From the NCBI GenBank assembly GCA_035363255.1, contig DAOSES010000002.1, positions 62,001-126,000 on the forward strand: a stretch of 64,000 bases of DNA, read 5' to 3'. The notes below the pieces were generated by a model. That model ran no database searches and had not been told where the DNA came from. It worked only from the letters and a program-made list of their open reading frames with translations. Shown one piece after another: positions 42,943 to 51,498 of this stretch. The position numbers and the translations under genes were made by a program. The first letter of the stretch is position 1. The number at the start of each line of letters is the position of its first letter. The DNA is from T3SED10-260 sp035363255. GTDB taxonomy: Bacteria; Caldisericota; Caldisericia; UBA6126.

Positions 42943-44226
42943 TTATCTTGGATCCAGATAGTCGCTATACCAAAGGCTTCCCAAAGGCAAACCCTCTTCT
43001 ACCATGTTTCGTACAATTTCAATGTCGCTGGCACGGGTAATTTTGGCAAAACCATCTCTTTTTTTGTCCAGTATCCAGACTTCCTTTGGATCGAGCGCAT
43101 CAACGAAATAGGGCTGATGCGTGGTGATAAAGAGTTGTGAGGTGTTGGTTTTGTCTGAACTATGCGAGCGAAATTCTTTGGCAAGGGTTTCAAGGAGTTT
43201 GTGATAAAGGCCGTTTTCGGGCTCTTCCAAACATAACAAAGCAGGAGGGGAGGGATCCTCGAGCAAGACCAGGTAGGCAAACACTTTGAGCGTTCCGTCT
43301 GACATCTGCTGGGCGTAAAAGGGGTCTTGGTATCCCGTTTCGTAAAAACGAAGCATAAGCCTTCCATCGGCTGTCTTTTCTGTATCAATCCGTTCAAGTC
43401 CGGGGATTTTTTGGGCGATGCGTTGCAAGAGGTATTCGAAATTTTCGGGGTATTCTCTTTCAAGATATTGCACGATGTTTCCTAAATTGTCTCCATGGAT
43501 GTTGAGATGTTTTTGAGGACCAGCAAAAAACAAACTTCGTGCGGCTGAAGCTGTGAAATAATTGATATGCCAGTCTTCCATGAAGTTTTTTAATGCCGAG
43601 ATGCGAGGGTGTTGTTTGAGCGATCCAAGAGTGGCAAGACCTAGTTTTCTTTTATCTTCCAGTTCGATGAGTTCATTCTCTGACTGGCAGGAGTTTTTAT
43701 CAGCTCTAAGTTGATTGAAAAGCTCAGTTTCTTTTTCTGGTGAGTGCTTATCCTCCCAACCTGGGTAGTTTTCCTTCCATGCCAAGCCTTGACCGGAGTT
43801 TAGAATCATGAAGGAATGGCTTTCTGAAGGTTTTGCATTGGGATTGCTTTGTTTCAGTCTTTCTGACAAGACCATGGGACGGGAACGCTGGTCAAGATCG
43901 ATACATAGCTGATAGGTATAAATACTTTGATCAGAGCTGTCTTTATAACTGATTTCAAATTTTATTGGCCCAGCTTGGTTGAGGGTATGAACTTTCATAT
44001 ATCCCCCTCGTTCACGGGCGTTACATGCATCTTCCACTCCAAGTTTCAGGCAGTCGGAAAGAAAACCAAAAGCATCAAAGAGAGAGCTTTTGCCTACTCC
44101 ATTTTTGCCTATTACCACTGTAAGGGGGCTTAAAGGTTCAAGGTCGCTGGATTCCTGCAATCGACCAAGGCTGATATCATGCAAGGTGCGAAAGTTTTGG
44201 ATTCTTATGCCTTCAATGCGTATCAT
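42943..44226 (-). CDS. AAA/OLD-like ATPase of a two-gene defence-like module, copy 2
   Basis: A 427-residue ATPase homologous to the protein at 30142, with Walker A GKNGVGKSS near residue 37, the degenerate signature QMSDGTLKVF, Walker B LLCLEEPENGLY and switch region TTHQPYF. It keeps the same overall order, including ISALKNFMEDWHI versus the FRQLIEGWHV region in copy 1. The start is the ATG at 44226, six bases after GGGAGAGG; the TTG at 44241 includes that site. It is followed by its TOPRIM-like partner. Similarity to AriA/OLD-type defence ATPases is by motif; activity is inferred. Confidence 0.82.
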   Translation of the reverse strand: MIRIEGIRIQNFRTLHDISLGRLQESSDLEPLSPLTVVIGKNGVGKSSLFDAFGFLSDCLKLGVEDACNARERGGYMKVHTLNQAGPIKFEISYKDSSDQSIYTYQLCIDLDQRSRPMVLSERLKQSNPNAKPSESHSFMILNSGQGLAWKENYPGWEDKHSPEKETELFNQLRADKNSCQSENELIELEDKRKLGLATLGSLKQHPRISALKNFMEDWHINYFTASAARSLFFAGPQKHLNIHGDNLGNIVQYLEREYPENFEYLLQRIAQKIPGLERIDTEKTADGRLMLRFYETGYQDPFYAQQMSDGTLKVFAYLVLLEDPSPPALLCLEEPENGLYHKLLETLAKEFRSHSSDKTNTSQLFITTHQPYFVDALDPKEVWILDKKRDGFAKITRASDIEIVRNMVEEGLPLGSLWYSDYLDPR

Positions 44227-44364
44227 TTTTGCCTCTCCCAAGCATTTTGCTTATTTACTCTCTACTATAAAGGACGACAACAGCTTGTCAAATAAGTGAT
44301 TGTATGAGAAGGAAGTTTTTACTCAAAAACCTTTCATTTGTTTCTAAATATGTTACATTAAAAA

Positions 44365-44370
44365 TATAAT
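44365..44370 (+). promoter_or_regulatory. Candidate -10 box for the repeat/stalk protein gene
   Basis: TATAAT lies 47 nt before the start codon at 44417 in the divergent space between this gene and the ATPase. A -35 match is weak. Confidence 0.4.
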
Positions 44371-44416
44371 CTATCTATCAAGGGTGGTGTTAACAGAACA
44401 AGGAGGAATTTGTCTT

Positions 44417-46645
44417 ATGAAAACGAATCGTTTTATAATAATCTTTTGTGTTTTATTCGTTTATTCTTCGATGTTTTTTGTTTCTAATGTATCTCTTGTT
44501 CAAGCACAAAGCTTGAGCGCAAGCCCCGATAAAATTTTTGTTGCTCCTGGACAAAAAATTACAGTCAATTTTTCAGGTGCGCCTGGCAATAGTACGGATA
44601 TAGTAAGATTTTATCAAATTAGTCCCAGCGAAAAAGAGTTAGCCTATCAGTGGCTTAGTAGCAAAAAAAGTGGATCCTTGAGTTTTAATGCGCCTGAAGA
44701 GCCTGGCACCTATGAGTTTCGTATGTTTGCCAGCAATAAAGGCAATCCCATTGCAAGGAGCAATCGAATTGTTACAGAATGGAAACCCGTCAAACTGAGC
44801 CATAAGATCGGTACCCATTATATTGAGCCTTCAAAAAAAGTGGAAGTGAGTTTTACTGATGCTCCTGGCTATAGCACCGATATTATTAGATTCTATCAAG
44901 TCAGCCCCAGTGAAAAAGAGCTTGCCTACCAGTGGCTGAGTAGCAAAAAAAGTGGTGTTGCTAATTTTAATGCTCCTGAAGAGCCTGGCACCTATGAGTT
45001 TCGCATGTTTGCCAGAAACGATATGAAAGTGATGCTTGGAAAAAGCACTAGCTTTAAAACAGAATGGAAACCCGTCAAACTGAGCCATAAGATCGGTACT
45101 CATAATATTGGGCCTTCAAAAAAAGTGGAAGTGAGTTTTACTGATGCTCCTGGCTATAGCACCGATATTATTAGATTCTATCAAGTCAGCCCCAGTGAAA
45201 AAGAGCTTGCCTACCAGTGGCTGAGTAGCAAAAAAAGTGGTGTTGCTAATTTTAATGCTCCTGAAGAGCCTGGCACCTATGAGTTTCGCATGTTTGCCAG
45301 AAACGATATGAAAGTGATGCTTGGAAAAAGCACTAGCTTCAAGGTTCAGTGGGGACCCGTCTCTATCAAAGTGGCTGTCCATAGTGCTGATGCTCAGGGA
45401 AAAAGAAAACTTACGGTACAATATGGTGGCGCTCCAGGATATTCTACCGACATCATTCGTTTAGTACGTGTTCAACCCACTGAGCAAGAAATACAATATC
45501 TGTGGCTTAGCGGTAAAACAAGTGGAGCATTGGAGCTTACTTGCCCTAATGAAACTGATACATACGAGCTAAGATTGTTTGCCAGAAATGACAAGAATGT
45601 TCTACTCGCTAAAACCCAGGCCTTCATCCCAAAAAATGGACCTCCCCCTCCCGTGGATCAGGGACCAGGGGATACTCCTCCCCCACCTCCACCCCCTACC
45701 CCCGATCCTCCTCCTCCAGCTCCTGACAAACCTTTCACGCTCCGTGCCTACCCTGGTGACGGAAAAGTGTTTCTTGAATGGACACCCCCCCAAAACACCA
45801 GTAAGGTCATTGGCTACAATCTCTACCGCAAGACTTCTCGCATTCCCTATGGCTCTCCCATTACCGATTTTCCTATCAAAGGCTTGAACCATATGGATAT
45901 GAATGTGGATAATGGGATGCAAGCCTGTTATTATATGAAAGCAGTCTATAGTGACAAAACCGAATCCTCTGCTTCCAATGAAGTATGCGTCACACCCAAT
46001 GCTCCCAAAGCCACCATCAACATTCCTGCCAATGCCACCACTACCCAATCCAGCTATACCTTTACCGGGAAAGTCCCTCCAGGATCTACGGTCATGGTCA
46101 ATGGGATACCGGTGACGGTAGGACCGGATGGAAGCTTTACGGCTACTGTTAAACTCAACCCTGGAAAGAATACCATTTCCATAGTGGTCAAAACCAAGAC
46201 GGGAGAGACGATCACCAGCACCCATACAGTGACGCTGACTACAGGAGCTGATGGCAAAATCACCATTATTCTCACCATTGGCAGTAAGAATGCCTATGTC
46301 AACCAGCAGTTAGTCGTTCTGGACGTGGCTCCCTTTATTGACTCGGGGCGTACCTTTGTCCCTTTCCGCTTTGTGGGAGAATCCCTGGGAGCTGAAGTAG
46401 GCTATACCACCGATGCTTCAGGAAGAGTGGCTACGGTGACCTATAAACTGGGATCCACTTCCATTATCCTCTACATCGGCAGGAAAGATGCTCTAGTGAA
46501 TGGTCGCACGGTTTACCTGGATGTAGCTCCCAAGATTGTACAGGGACGTACCGTAATTCCTTTACGTTTTGTGACCGAAGCCCTGGGCTGTAAGGTGGAT
46601 TGGGATGGCCAAGCGATGAAGGTGACGATTATCTATCCCGCTTAA
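44417..46645 (+). CDS. Secreted repeat / FN3 / stalk-domain protein
   Basis: A 742-residue exported protein with AAGGAGG upstream of the ATG and a signal peptide (about 1-30). It has four tandem beta domains of about 95 residues with the pattern STDIIRFYQVSPSEKELAYQ in domains 2 and 3 (domains 1 and 4 more diverged), then a Pro-rich linker, a fibronectin type III domain (FTLRAYPGDGKVFLEW to ASNEVCVTP), a small beta domain (TGKVPPGSTVMVNG) and a C-terminal stalk domain (RTFVPFRFVGESLGAEV). The layout suits a surface-displayed binding protein. Domains 2 and 3 are nearly identical in DNA. Confidence 0.82.
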   Translation: MKTNRFIIIFCVLFVYSSMFFVSNVSLVQAQSLSASPDKIFVAPGQKITVNFSGAPGNSTDIVRFYQISPSEKELAYQWLSSKKSGSLSFNAPEEPGTYEFRMFASNKGNPIARSNRIVTEWKPVKLSHKIGTHYIEPSKKVEVSFTDAPGYSTDIIRFYQVSPSEKELAYQWLSSKKSGVANFNAPEEPGTYEFRMFARNDMKVMLGKSTSFKTEWKPVKLSHKIGTHNIGPSKKVEVSFTDAPGYSTDIIRFYQVSPSEKELAYQWLSSKKSGVANFNAPEEPGTYEFRMFARNDMKVMLGKSTSFKVQWGPVSIKVAVHSADAQGKRKLTVQYGGAPGYSTDIIRLVRVQPTEQEIQYLWLSGKTSGALELTCPNETDTYELRLFARNDKNVLLAKTQAFIPKNGPPPPVDQGPGDTPPPPPPPTPDPPPPAPDKPFTLRAYPGDGKVFLEWTPPQNTSKVIGYNLYRKTSRIPYGSPITDFPIKGLNHMDMNVDNGMQACYYMKAVYSDKTESSASNEVCVTPNAPKATINIPANATTTQSSYTFTGKVPPGSTVMVNGIPVTVGPDGSFTATVKLNPGKNTISIVVKTKTGETITSTHTVTLTTGADGKITIILTIGSKNAYVNQQLVVLDVAPFIDSGRTFVPFRFVGESLGAEVGYTTDASGRVATVTYKLGSTSIILYIGRKDALVNGRTVYLDVAPKIVQGRTVIPLRFVTEALGCKVDWDGQAMKVTIIYPA
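44777..45346 (+). repeat. Tandem 285-bp intragenic repeat (two units)
   Basis: Units 44777-45061 and 45062-45346 are nearly identical, with a period of exactly 95 codons. They encode domains 2 and 3 of the secreted protein. Confidence 0.9.
46250..46641 (+). repeat. 392-bp stalk-domain segment, copy 1
   Basis: Nearly identical to 48652-49043 in the next gene, with about 15 differences by eye, mostly at third codon positions. It covers the whole stalk domain and stops within 5 nt of the stop codon. Confidence 0.88.
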
Positions 46646-46674
46646 GGGTATTTTCCAGATCATTGGAGGTAGTG

Positions 46675-49074
46675 ATGAAATTTAGAAAGCTCTTGTCTTT
46701 TTTATTGGCTTTATCTCTTTGCTTACTAGTTGCATATTCATCTTTGCCTCCTGGTATTACGAAAACTAAACCTTCCCTTTCTCAGACCCCAGGTTTTTTC
46801 ACTGAAAATAAAGGTCAGTGGGATTCGAATATTCTCTTTGTAGGAACTACTGATTTTGGAAGAATAGCGTTTACACAGGATGCTGTGTTTTACCAAAAGC
46901 TAGACAATGATAATTCTGAGATAGTCAAACTTAACTTTTTGAATCATCTTACTCCTTCGATACACGGCAAGAATATACTCCCTCATTACAACAATTACTT
47001 TATTGGCAGTGACTCTTCTAAATGGGTTTCTCACTGTCGAAACTTTACAGAAATAAAGTATACAAATATCTGGCAAAATATTGATCTGAGATACTTTTAT
47101 ACAGAACAAGGCTTACAACATTCATTTTACGGAAACCAGGAAACTCAGTGGAAAGATTTGCAATTCCAGGTCGAAGGGACTCATGATGTAGTCTATGGGT
47201 CAGAATTTCCCTATCTCGACAATATTTTTTCTATTCAGGGAGAAAATGAAATTAAGTGTAACACGCAAGAGACAGGTGCTTTGTTATACTCCACTTTTTT
47301 AGGTGGATCTCTCCAGGATTATGCTTATGACATAGCTTTGGATGGTACAGCGAAGGCTTATGTCGTTGGTGCTACTTATAGCACTGATTTTCCAACAACA
47401 CCTGGGTCTTATCAGAAAGGCAAAAAAGGGAATCAGGATGCATATGTCATAAAACTCAGCGCTAATGGAAGGGAGCCTCTTTATTCCACCTATTTTGGTG
47501 GATCTGGCTCAGATATTGCTCGAAGTATTGCACTGGACAATATTGGAAATGCATATATCACGGGGGAAACCCAAAGCACTGATTTTCCAACGACTCCTGG
47601 ATCCTATCAAAAGGAGTTTAAAGGAGTAGCGGATACTTTTTCGGTAAAATTCAATACTTCGGGATCAGCCCTCCACTACTCGACCTATTTAGGTGGAACA
47701 TGGTCTGATACTGCTTATGATATATCGGTAGATGAAAGCTATAATGCTTATATTGCAGGTAGTGCCAAAAGTCTTGATTTTCCGGTAACGGAAGGAGCCT
47801 ATCAAACGAAGAATAAAGGCCAAAATGCTTTTATTACCAAACTCAATCCGAAAGGAACCGCTCTTCTCTATTCCACTTTTTTAGGAGGATCTATCCAGGA
47901 TATTGCCTTCGGTATAAAAGTAGACAATAATGGACATACCTATGTCACCGGTAGAACCCAGAGCACTGATTTCCCGACGACTCCTGGATCCTATCAGAAC
48001 CAAAATAAAGGTTACGCTGATATTTTTTTCACCATACTGGACTCCTCGGGAAGCACTCTTATTTACTCAAGCTATCTAGGAGGATCAGATAATGATATTG
48101 CATATAGTATCGCCTTAGATAGCAATAAATGTGCCTATATTTCTGGTAGCACACAAAGTACAGACTTTCCGATTTCTACGGGAGCTTATCAAAAAAAGCT
48201 AAACGGTAGCTTGGATGGATTTGTAGTAAAATTCTGTGAAAACGGAGCTAAACTTCTGTATTCCACCTATTTTGGTGGATCTGGCTCAGATATTGCTCGA
48301 AGTATTGCACTGGACAATATTGGAAATGCATATATCACGGGGGAAACCCAGAGCAATAATTTTCCAACGACACCTGGGGCCTATCAAAAGAGTATCAACG
48401 GGGGTCATGATGCATTTGTGAGTAAACTTAAATCAGATGCTTCCGGCATACTCTATTCAACGTATTTTGGCGGATATTATGGAGATATCGCTTATGGTAT
48501 TGCGGTAGATTCAACTGGGAATGCGTATATTACCGGTCAAACGAACAGCACTAACTTTCCTATATCCCAGAAACCTTATCAAAAGAGTAATCATGGTGGG
48601 GGTTGTGATGCGTTTATCAGTATAATTAACCCAGTTGCATCCGACTTGAATGATGGCAAAATCACCATTATTCTCACCATTGGCAGTAAGAATGCCTATG
48701 TCAATCAGCAGTTGGTGGTTCTCGACGTGGCTCCCTTTATTGACTCAGGGCGTACCTTTGTTCCTTTTCGTTTTGTGGGCGAATCCCTGGGAGCTGAAGT
48801 AGACTATACCACCGATGCTTCAGGAAGAGTGGCTACGGTGACCTATAAACTGGGATCCACTTCCATTATCCTCTACATCGGCAGGAAAGATGCTCTAGTG
48901 AATGGTCGCACGGTTTACCTGGATGTAGCTCCCAAGATTGTACAGGGACGTACCGTAATTCCTTTACGTTTTGTGACCGAGGCCCTGGGCTGTAAGGTGG
49001 ATTGGAATGGCCAGGCGATGAAGGTGACGATTATCTATCCCGCGCAGGTGATTGCTTGTTTTCAATTGAGCTGA
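46675..49074 (+). CDS. Secreted SBBP-repeat / stalk-domain protein
   Basis: A 799-residue exported protein with GGAGG upstream of the ATG and a signal peptide (about 1-25). Residues about 35-190 resemble the DUF7948-type N-terminal module found before SBBP propellers (ENKGQWDSNILF, HYNNYFIGSD, YTNIWQNIDLRYFY). About eight SBBP blades follow, each with the pattern LLYSTFLGGS, then AYVVGATYSTDFPTTPGSYQ and a KLN-type strand. A C-terminal stalk domain follows. Blades 2 and 7 share a 92-bp perfect DNA repeat. It is probably a cell-surface structural or binding protein. Confidence 0.85.
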   Translation: MKFRKLLSFLLALSLCLLVAYSSLPPGITKTKPSLSQTPGFFTENKGQWDSNILFVGTTDFGRIAFTQDAVFYQKLDNDNSEIVKLNFLNHLTPSIHGKNILPHYNNYFIGSDSSKWVSHCRNFTEIKYTNIWQNIDLRYFYTEQGLQHSFYGNQETQWKDLQFQVEGTHDVVYGSEFPYLDNIFSIQGENEIKCNTQETGALLYSTFLGGSLQDYAYDIALDGTAKAYVVGATYSTDFPTTPGSYQKGKKGNQDAYVIKLSANGREPLYSTYFGGSGSDIARSIALDNIGNAYITGETQSTDFPTTPGSYQKEFKGVADTFSVKFNTSGSALHYSTYLGGTWSDTAYDISVDESYNAYIAGSAKSLDFPVTEGAYQTKNKGQNAFITKLNPKGTALLYSTFLGGSIQDIAFGIKVDNNGHTYVTGRTQSTDFPTTPGSYQNQNKGYADIFFTILDSSGSTLIYSSYLGGSDNDIAYSIALDSNKCAYISGSTQSTDFPISTGAYQKKLNGSLDGFVVKFCENGAKLLYSTYFGGSGSDIARSIALDNIGNAYITGETQSNNFPTTPGAYQKSINGGHDAFVSKLKSDASGILYSTYFGGYYGDIAYGIAVDSTGNAYITGQTNSTNFPISQKPYQKSNHGGGCDAFISIINPVASDLNDGKITIILTIGSKNAYVNQQLVVLDVAPFIDSGRTFVPFRFVGESLGAEVDYTTDASGRVATVTYKLGSTSIILYIGRKDALVNGRTVYLDVAPKIVQGRTVIPLRFVTEALGCKVDWNGQAMKVTIIYPAQVIACFQLS
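48652..49043 (+). repeat. 392-bp stalk-domain segment, copy 2
   Basis: Counterpart of 46250-46641. Similarity begins abruptly after the last SBBP blade and ends near the stop; downstream the reading frame continues about ten codons further than in copy 1. Confidence 0.88.
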
Positions 49075-49086
49075 TTCAATTATAAT
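49059..49086 (+). promoter_or_regulatory. Promoter of the MntA/HepT operon
   Basis: TTTTCA (49059-49064), a 16-nt spacer and TATAAT (49081-49086) end 6 nt before the ATG of mntA at 49093. It overlaps the end of the preceding gene. Transcription would start at the ATG. Confidence 0.5.
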
Positions 49087-49092
49087 AAGGCT

Positions 49093-49494
49093 ATGGATAC
49101 TTTGGAGCAGATTCTTCAGCGTTGTTTAAATGATTATAAACAAGTTATGATGGCATTTTTGTTTGGTTCAAGCTTTAAAGGCTATCATACCAAAAGGTCT
49201 GATGTTGATATTGCTGTTTACCTTCATCCATATCATAAAAAAGACATTGCTAAGCTTTGGGAAACCTTGGAAAAAGAGCTTAAAAAAGATATTGACCTGG
49301 TAGTATTGAATGAAGCTTCAGCTACCATTGCCTGGGAAGCTTTAAAAGGAAAGAAGTTACTAATAAGAGATCAATCGCTTTACCTGCGATTTTTATTAGA
49401 TATTTCCCGTGAAGCAGAGGATTTTCGTGTTTTAGCTCAAGAAATCTACGAACGAAAAGAAAAAAGGAAAATGACTCATGCTAAGTCCTGCTGA
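49093..49494 (+). CDS. mntA: MntA-type nucleotidyltransferase antitoxin
   Basis: A 133-residue minimal nucleotidyltransferase with the signature Gly-Ser-x10-Asp-x-Asp (FLFGSSFKGYHTKRSDVDIAV in part, residues about 22-38) and a later Asp in KDIDLVVLN. In type VII toxin-antitoxin systems MntA adenylylates the partner HepT on a conserved tyrosine and so silences it. The downstream HepT gene overlaps by 17 nt. The start lies 6 nt after a -10 box. Confidence 0.87.
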   Translation: MDTLEQILQRCLNDYKQVMMAFLFGSSFKGYHTKRSDVDIAVYLHPYHKKDIAKLWETLEKELKKDIDLVVLNEASATIAWEALKGKKLLIRDQSLYLRFLLDISREAEDFRVLAQEIYERKEKRKMTHAKSC

Positions 49495-49909
49495 CCGTTT
49501 TTTTATCATGAAACGAGTAGATTTTATTCAAGCAGAGTTGGAAGATTTAGCAGAATACCAACAGATAAGTTTTAACGATTATACTTCTAACAGGAAACTT
49601 CAGCGCAATTTGGAAAGAATTGCTGAAAATATTGCGAATGCCATTATCGACTTATGCAAAATTCTACTCTCCAATACTACTCAAGCCATTCCTGACACTT
49701 ATCGTGATATTATTCTCAAAGCAGGAGAGCTCGAATCTCTTGATCCTGCTCATGCTTCTGAGATTGCCGATATTGCTCGATTACGCAATATACTTGCTCA
49801 TCAATATCTCGATATCAAATGGGATGCTCTAAAATTCTTTATAGCTCAAGCGGATAGAATTATTCGACCTTTCTTAAGCACTATCAAAGATCATTACCTA
49901 AGCGAATAA
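49478..49909 (+). CDS. hepT: HepT-type HEPN ribonuclease toxin
   Basis: A 143-residue HEPN (DUF86) protein with the active motif R-x4-H-x-Y (RNILAHQY near residue 110) intact, including the Tyr that MntA modifies. HepT cleaves RNA, in studied cases tRNA, when not adenylylated. It overlaps the mntA antitoxin gene by 17 nt, the normal layout of the pair. Confidence 0.87.
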   Translation: MLSPADRFFIMKRVDFIQAELEDLAEYQQISFNDYTSNRKLQRNLERIAENIANAIIDLCKILLSNTTQAIPDTYRDIILKAGELESLDPAHASEIADIARLRNILAHQYLDIKWDALKFFIAQADRIIRPFLSTIKDHYLSE

Positions 49910-49941
49910 AAGCTTTTTTAATTCAGTATCCCGCAAAGGAT

Positions 49942-49994
49942 ACAGATATAACCGTAAAACAATAGATATTTTCATCTAATACATTTATATCTGT
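49942..49994. terminator. Inverted repeat between convergent hepT and arfB
   Basis: ACAGATATA (49942-49950) and TATATCTGT (49986-49994) are perfect inverted arms with a 35-nt loop between two convergent genes. The loop is long and no T-run follows, so its role as a terminator is uncertain. Confidence 0.3.
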
Positions 49995-50011
49995 AAGATA
50001 CAAAATGCTAT

Positions 50012-50404
50012 TCAGTCCAGATCTGGTTTTTTTCTAAGTTGCTTCACTTGCGAGTGACGTTGTTTTTGGATTAAGCGCTTGAGGCGCGAGGCAAAGGATG
50101 GTTTGGTGGCTATCCGTTTTTTTTCTTCTTGAAGAGCAAGTTCTACCATATGCTGTAGTTTTTTTATCGCTCGAATTCTGTTTTCAATCTGACTTCGTGT
50201 TTCCTGGTTGCTGACATAAAGGATTTCACTTTTATAGAATGAGATGATTTTAGCTTTTTGTTCCTCGGATAGCAGGGAGGAGTTGGCGACGTTCCATTGC
50301 AATTGTACTTTGGTGCTTGTTTTGTTGACATTCTGACCCCCAGGGCCAGAAGATCTGGAAAAAAGTACTTCTATTTCATTTTCAGGGATGATGGGAATTT
50401 CCAT
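50012..50404 (-). CDS. arfB: Ribosome-rescue peptidyl-tRNA hydrolase ArfB
   Basis: A 130-residue single-domain release-factor-like protein with the catalytic GGQ motif (SSGPGGQNVNKTSTKVQL at residues about 18-35) and a basic C-terminal tail (ASRLKRLIQKQRHSQVKQLRKK, shown in part) that enters the empty mRNA channel. ArfB releases nascent chains from stalled ribosomes lacking a stop codon. Size and tail are as expected. AAGGAGGAG precedes the ATG. Confidence 0.9.
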   Translation of the reverse strand: MEIPIIPENEIEVLFSRSSGPGGQNVNKTSTKVQLQWNVANSSLLSEEQKAKIISFYKSEILYVSNQETRSQIENRIRAIKKLQHMVELALQEEKKRIATKPSFASRLKRLIQKQRHSQVKQLRKKPDLD

Positions 50405-50518
50405 AACTCCTCCTTTTAGCCTTTTTTTTCATTATAGTCAAAATGGTACCTATTCTCTATTGCCTGAAGCAAAAAAGATGCTACTTTGATTTTATACGCA
50501 TATTTTAAGGGGGTAGGG

Positions 50519-51112
50519 ATGAGAAAGTTGCATTTGTTTCCTTGGATGGTGCTTCTTGTGCTATGTCTTTCTACGATTTCTTGTGTAATACCAAAAGAAA
50601 ACCCTGTACCACCCTCGAAAGAGGATACTTCAGCTCAGGAAGTGGTAAAAGATATTGAGAAAGATCTGGTGGATCTGGATAAAGCGATAGAATCCCAGGA
50701 ACATCTCTTGACTCCAGAGCAATTTGCTTCATTTGATATTGTTAAAAGCAGTAAGGATTTGCGTCAAGATGGCGGAGAAACGCTGTTTGTGCTCGTTCCT
50801 TCTGTCGATCTGGAACTACGAAACCATGTGACTCAGATTAAAAACCTTATTAAAAAGCTGGTTGTTCTTGAGAAGCGTCCTGAAAATGTTTCCATTTATG
50901 TTTTCGACGAAGCTGAAGCCTTGGAAAAGGTGTTTCAAAACCCTCAAACAGAAGATTTGAATGTACCTGTACACTTTTTGGCTAAATACATTGGAAGTCC
51001 TGAGGATGGAGTTTATCGCAATAATCTAGTGATATTCCCCATTGCTCCCAAGAGTAATCCAGCAGTGTTTGTGCGCCAGGATACGATCGACTTCGACCCC
51101 TTTGAGTGGTAG
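50519..51112 (+). CDS. Lipoprotein of unknown function
   Basis: A 197-residue lipoprotein with lipobox STISC at about residues 18-22 and AGGGGG before the ATG at 50519. The N-terminal mature part is a charged helix (VVKDIEKDLVDLDKAIESQE, shown in part); the rest is mixed alpha/beta with no recognised motif (ETLFVLVPSVDLELRN, VSIYVFDEAEALEKVF). Probably faces the outside of the membrane. Confidence 0.7.
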   Translation: MRKLHLFPWMVLLVLCLSTISCVIPKENPVPPSKEDTSAQEVVKDIEKDLVDLDKAIESQEHLLTPEQFASFDIVKSSKDLRQDGGETLFVLVPSVDLELRNHVTQIKNLIKKLVVLEKRPENVSIYVFDEAEALEKVFQNPQTEDLNVPVHFLAKYIGSPEDGVYRNNLVIFPIAPKSNPAVFVRQDTIDFDPFEW

Positions 51113-51125
51113 GTGAATTGCTTTT

Positions 51126-51368
51126 TTAGTTGCGGATTCCTCGAACGATAGCAATCAAAATGACTGCTCCAAGGAGGGCTACCAGAAAGCTATATAGATT
51201 GAAACCTGTGACACCACTTTTATTGAAGAAGCTCATGATCCAGCCTCCTAAAAAAGCACCTACAATGCCAAGGAGGGTATCAAGAATAAGCCCATTGCTT
51301 GATTTCATGATAGCAGAAGCTGCCAGACCCACGAGCGCACCAAATATTATCCACATTAGCAATCCCAT
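51126..51368 (-). CDS. GlsB/YeaQ/YmgE family membrane protein
   Basis: An 80-residue protein with three hydrophobic helices and the family's glycine-rich pattern (IIFGALVGLAASAIMKSS, GIVGAFLGGWIMSFF, LVALLGAVILIAIVRGI). The family, once called transglycosylase-associated, is linked to general stress and, as GlsB in enterococci, to membrane localisation of Asp23-type proteins. AAAGGAG precedes the ATG. Confidence 0.88.
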   Translation of the reverse strand: MGLLMWIIFGALVGLAASAIMKSSNGLILDTLLGIVGAFLGGWIMSFFNKSGVTGFNLYSFLVALLGAVILIAIVRGIRN

Positions 51369-51498
51369 CTGTTCACTCCTTTTAGATTATTTTCACCAAA
51401 AAACTTTTATAAAAATATACCACGTTTAATGCTCTAATTCATCAGGAGTTGAATCTGCTATACTATTGCAAGATTATCTTGAAGGAGGCTGTTGATTG

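Noticed and set aside
44777..45346. Possible CRISPR-like array from the regular repeats
   Set aside because: The repeats are 285 bp, coding and directly tandem without spacers; no CRISPR array or cas gene was seen anywhere in the window.
44831..45421. Two similar minus-strand frames of 90 and 101 codons
   Set aside because: They are antisense shadows of the tandem 285-bp repeat and look alike only because the repeat is nearly identical.
45602..46225. 207-codon minus-strand frame
   Set aside because: It is Gly/Arg-rich antisense of the Pro-rich linker and FN3 domain of the secreted protein, without a ribosome-binding site or family match.
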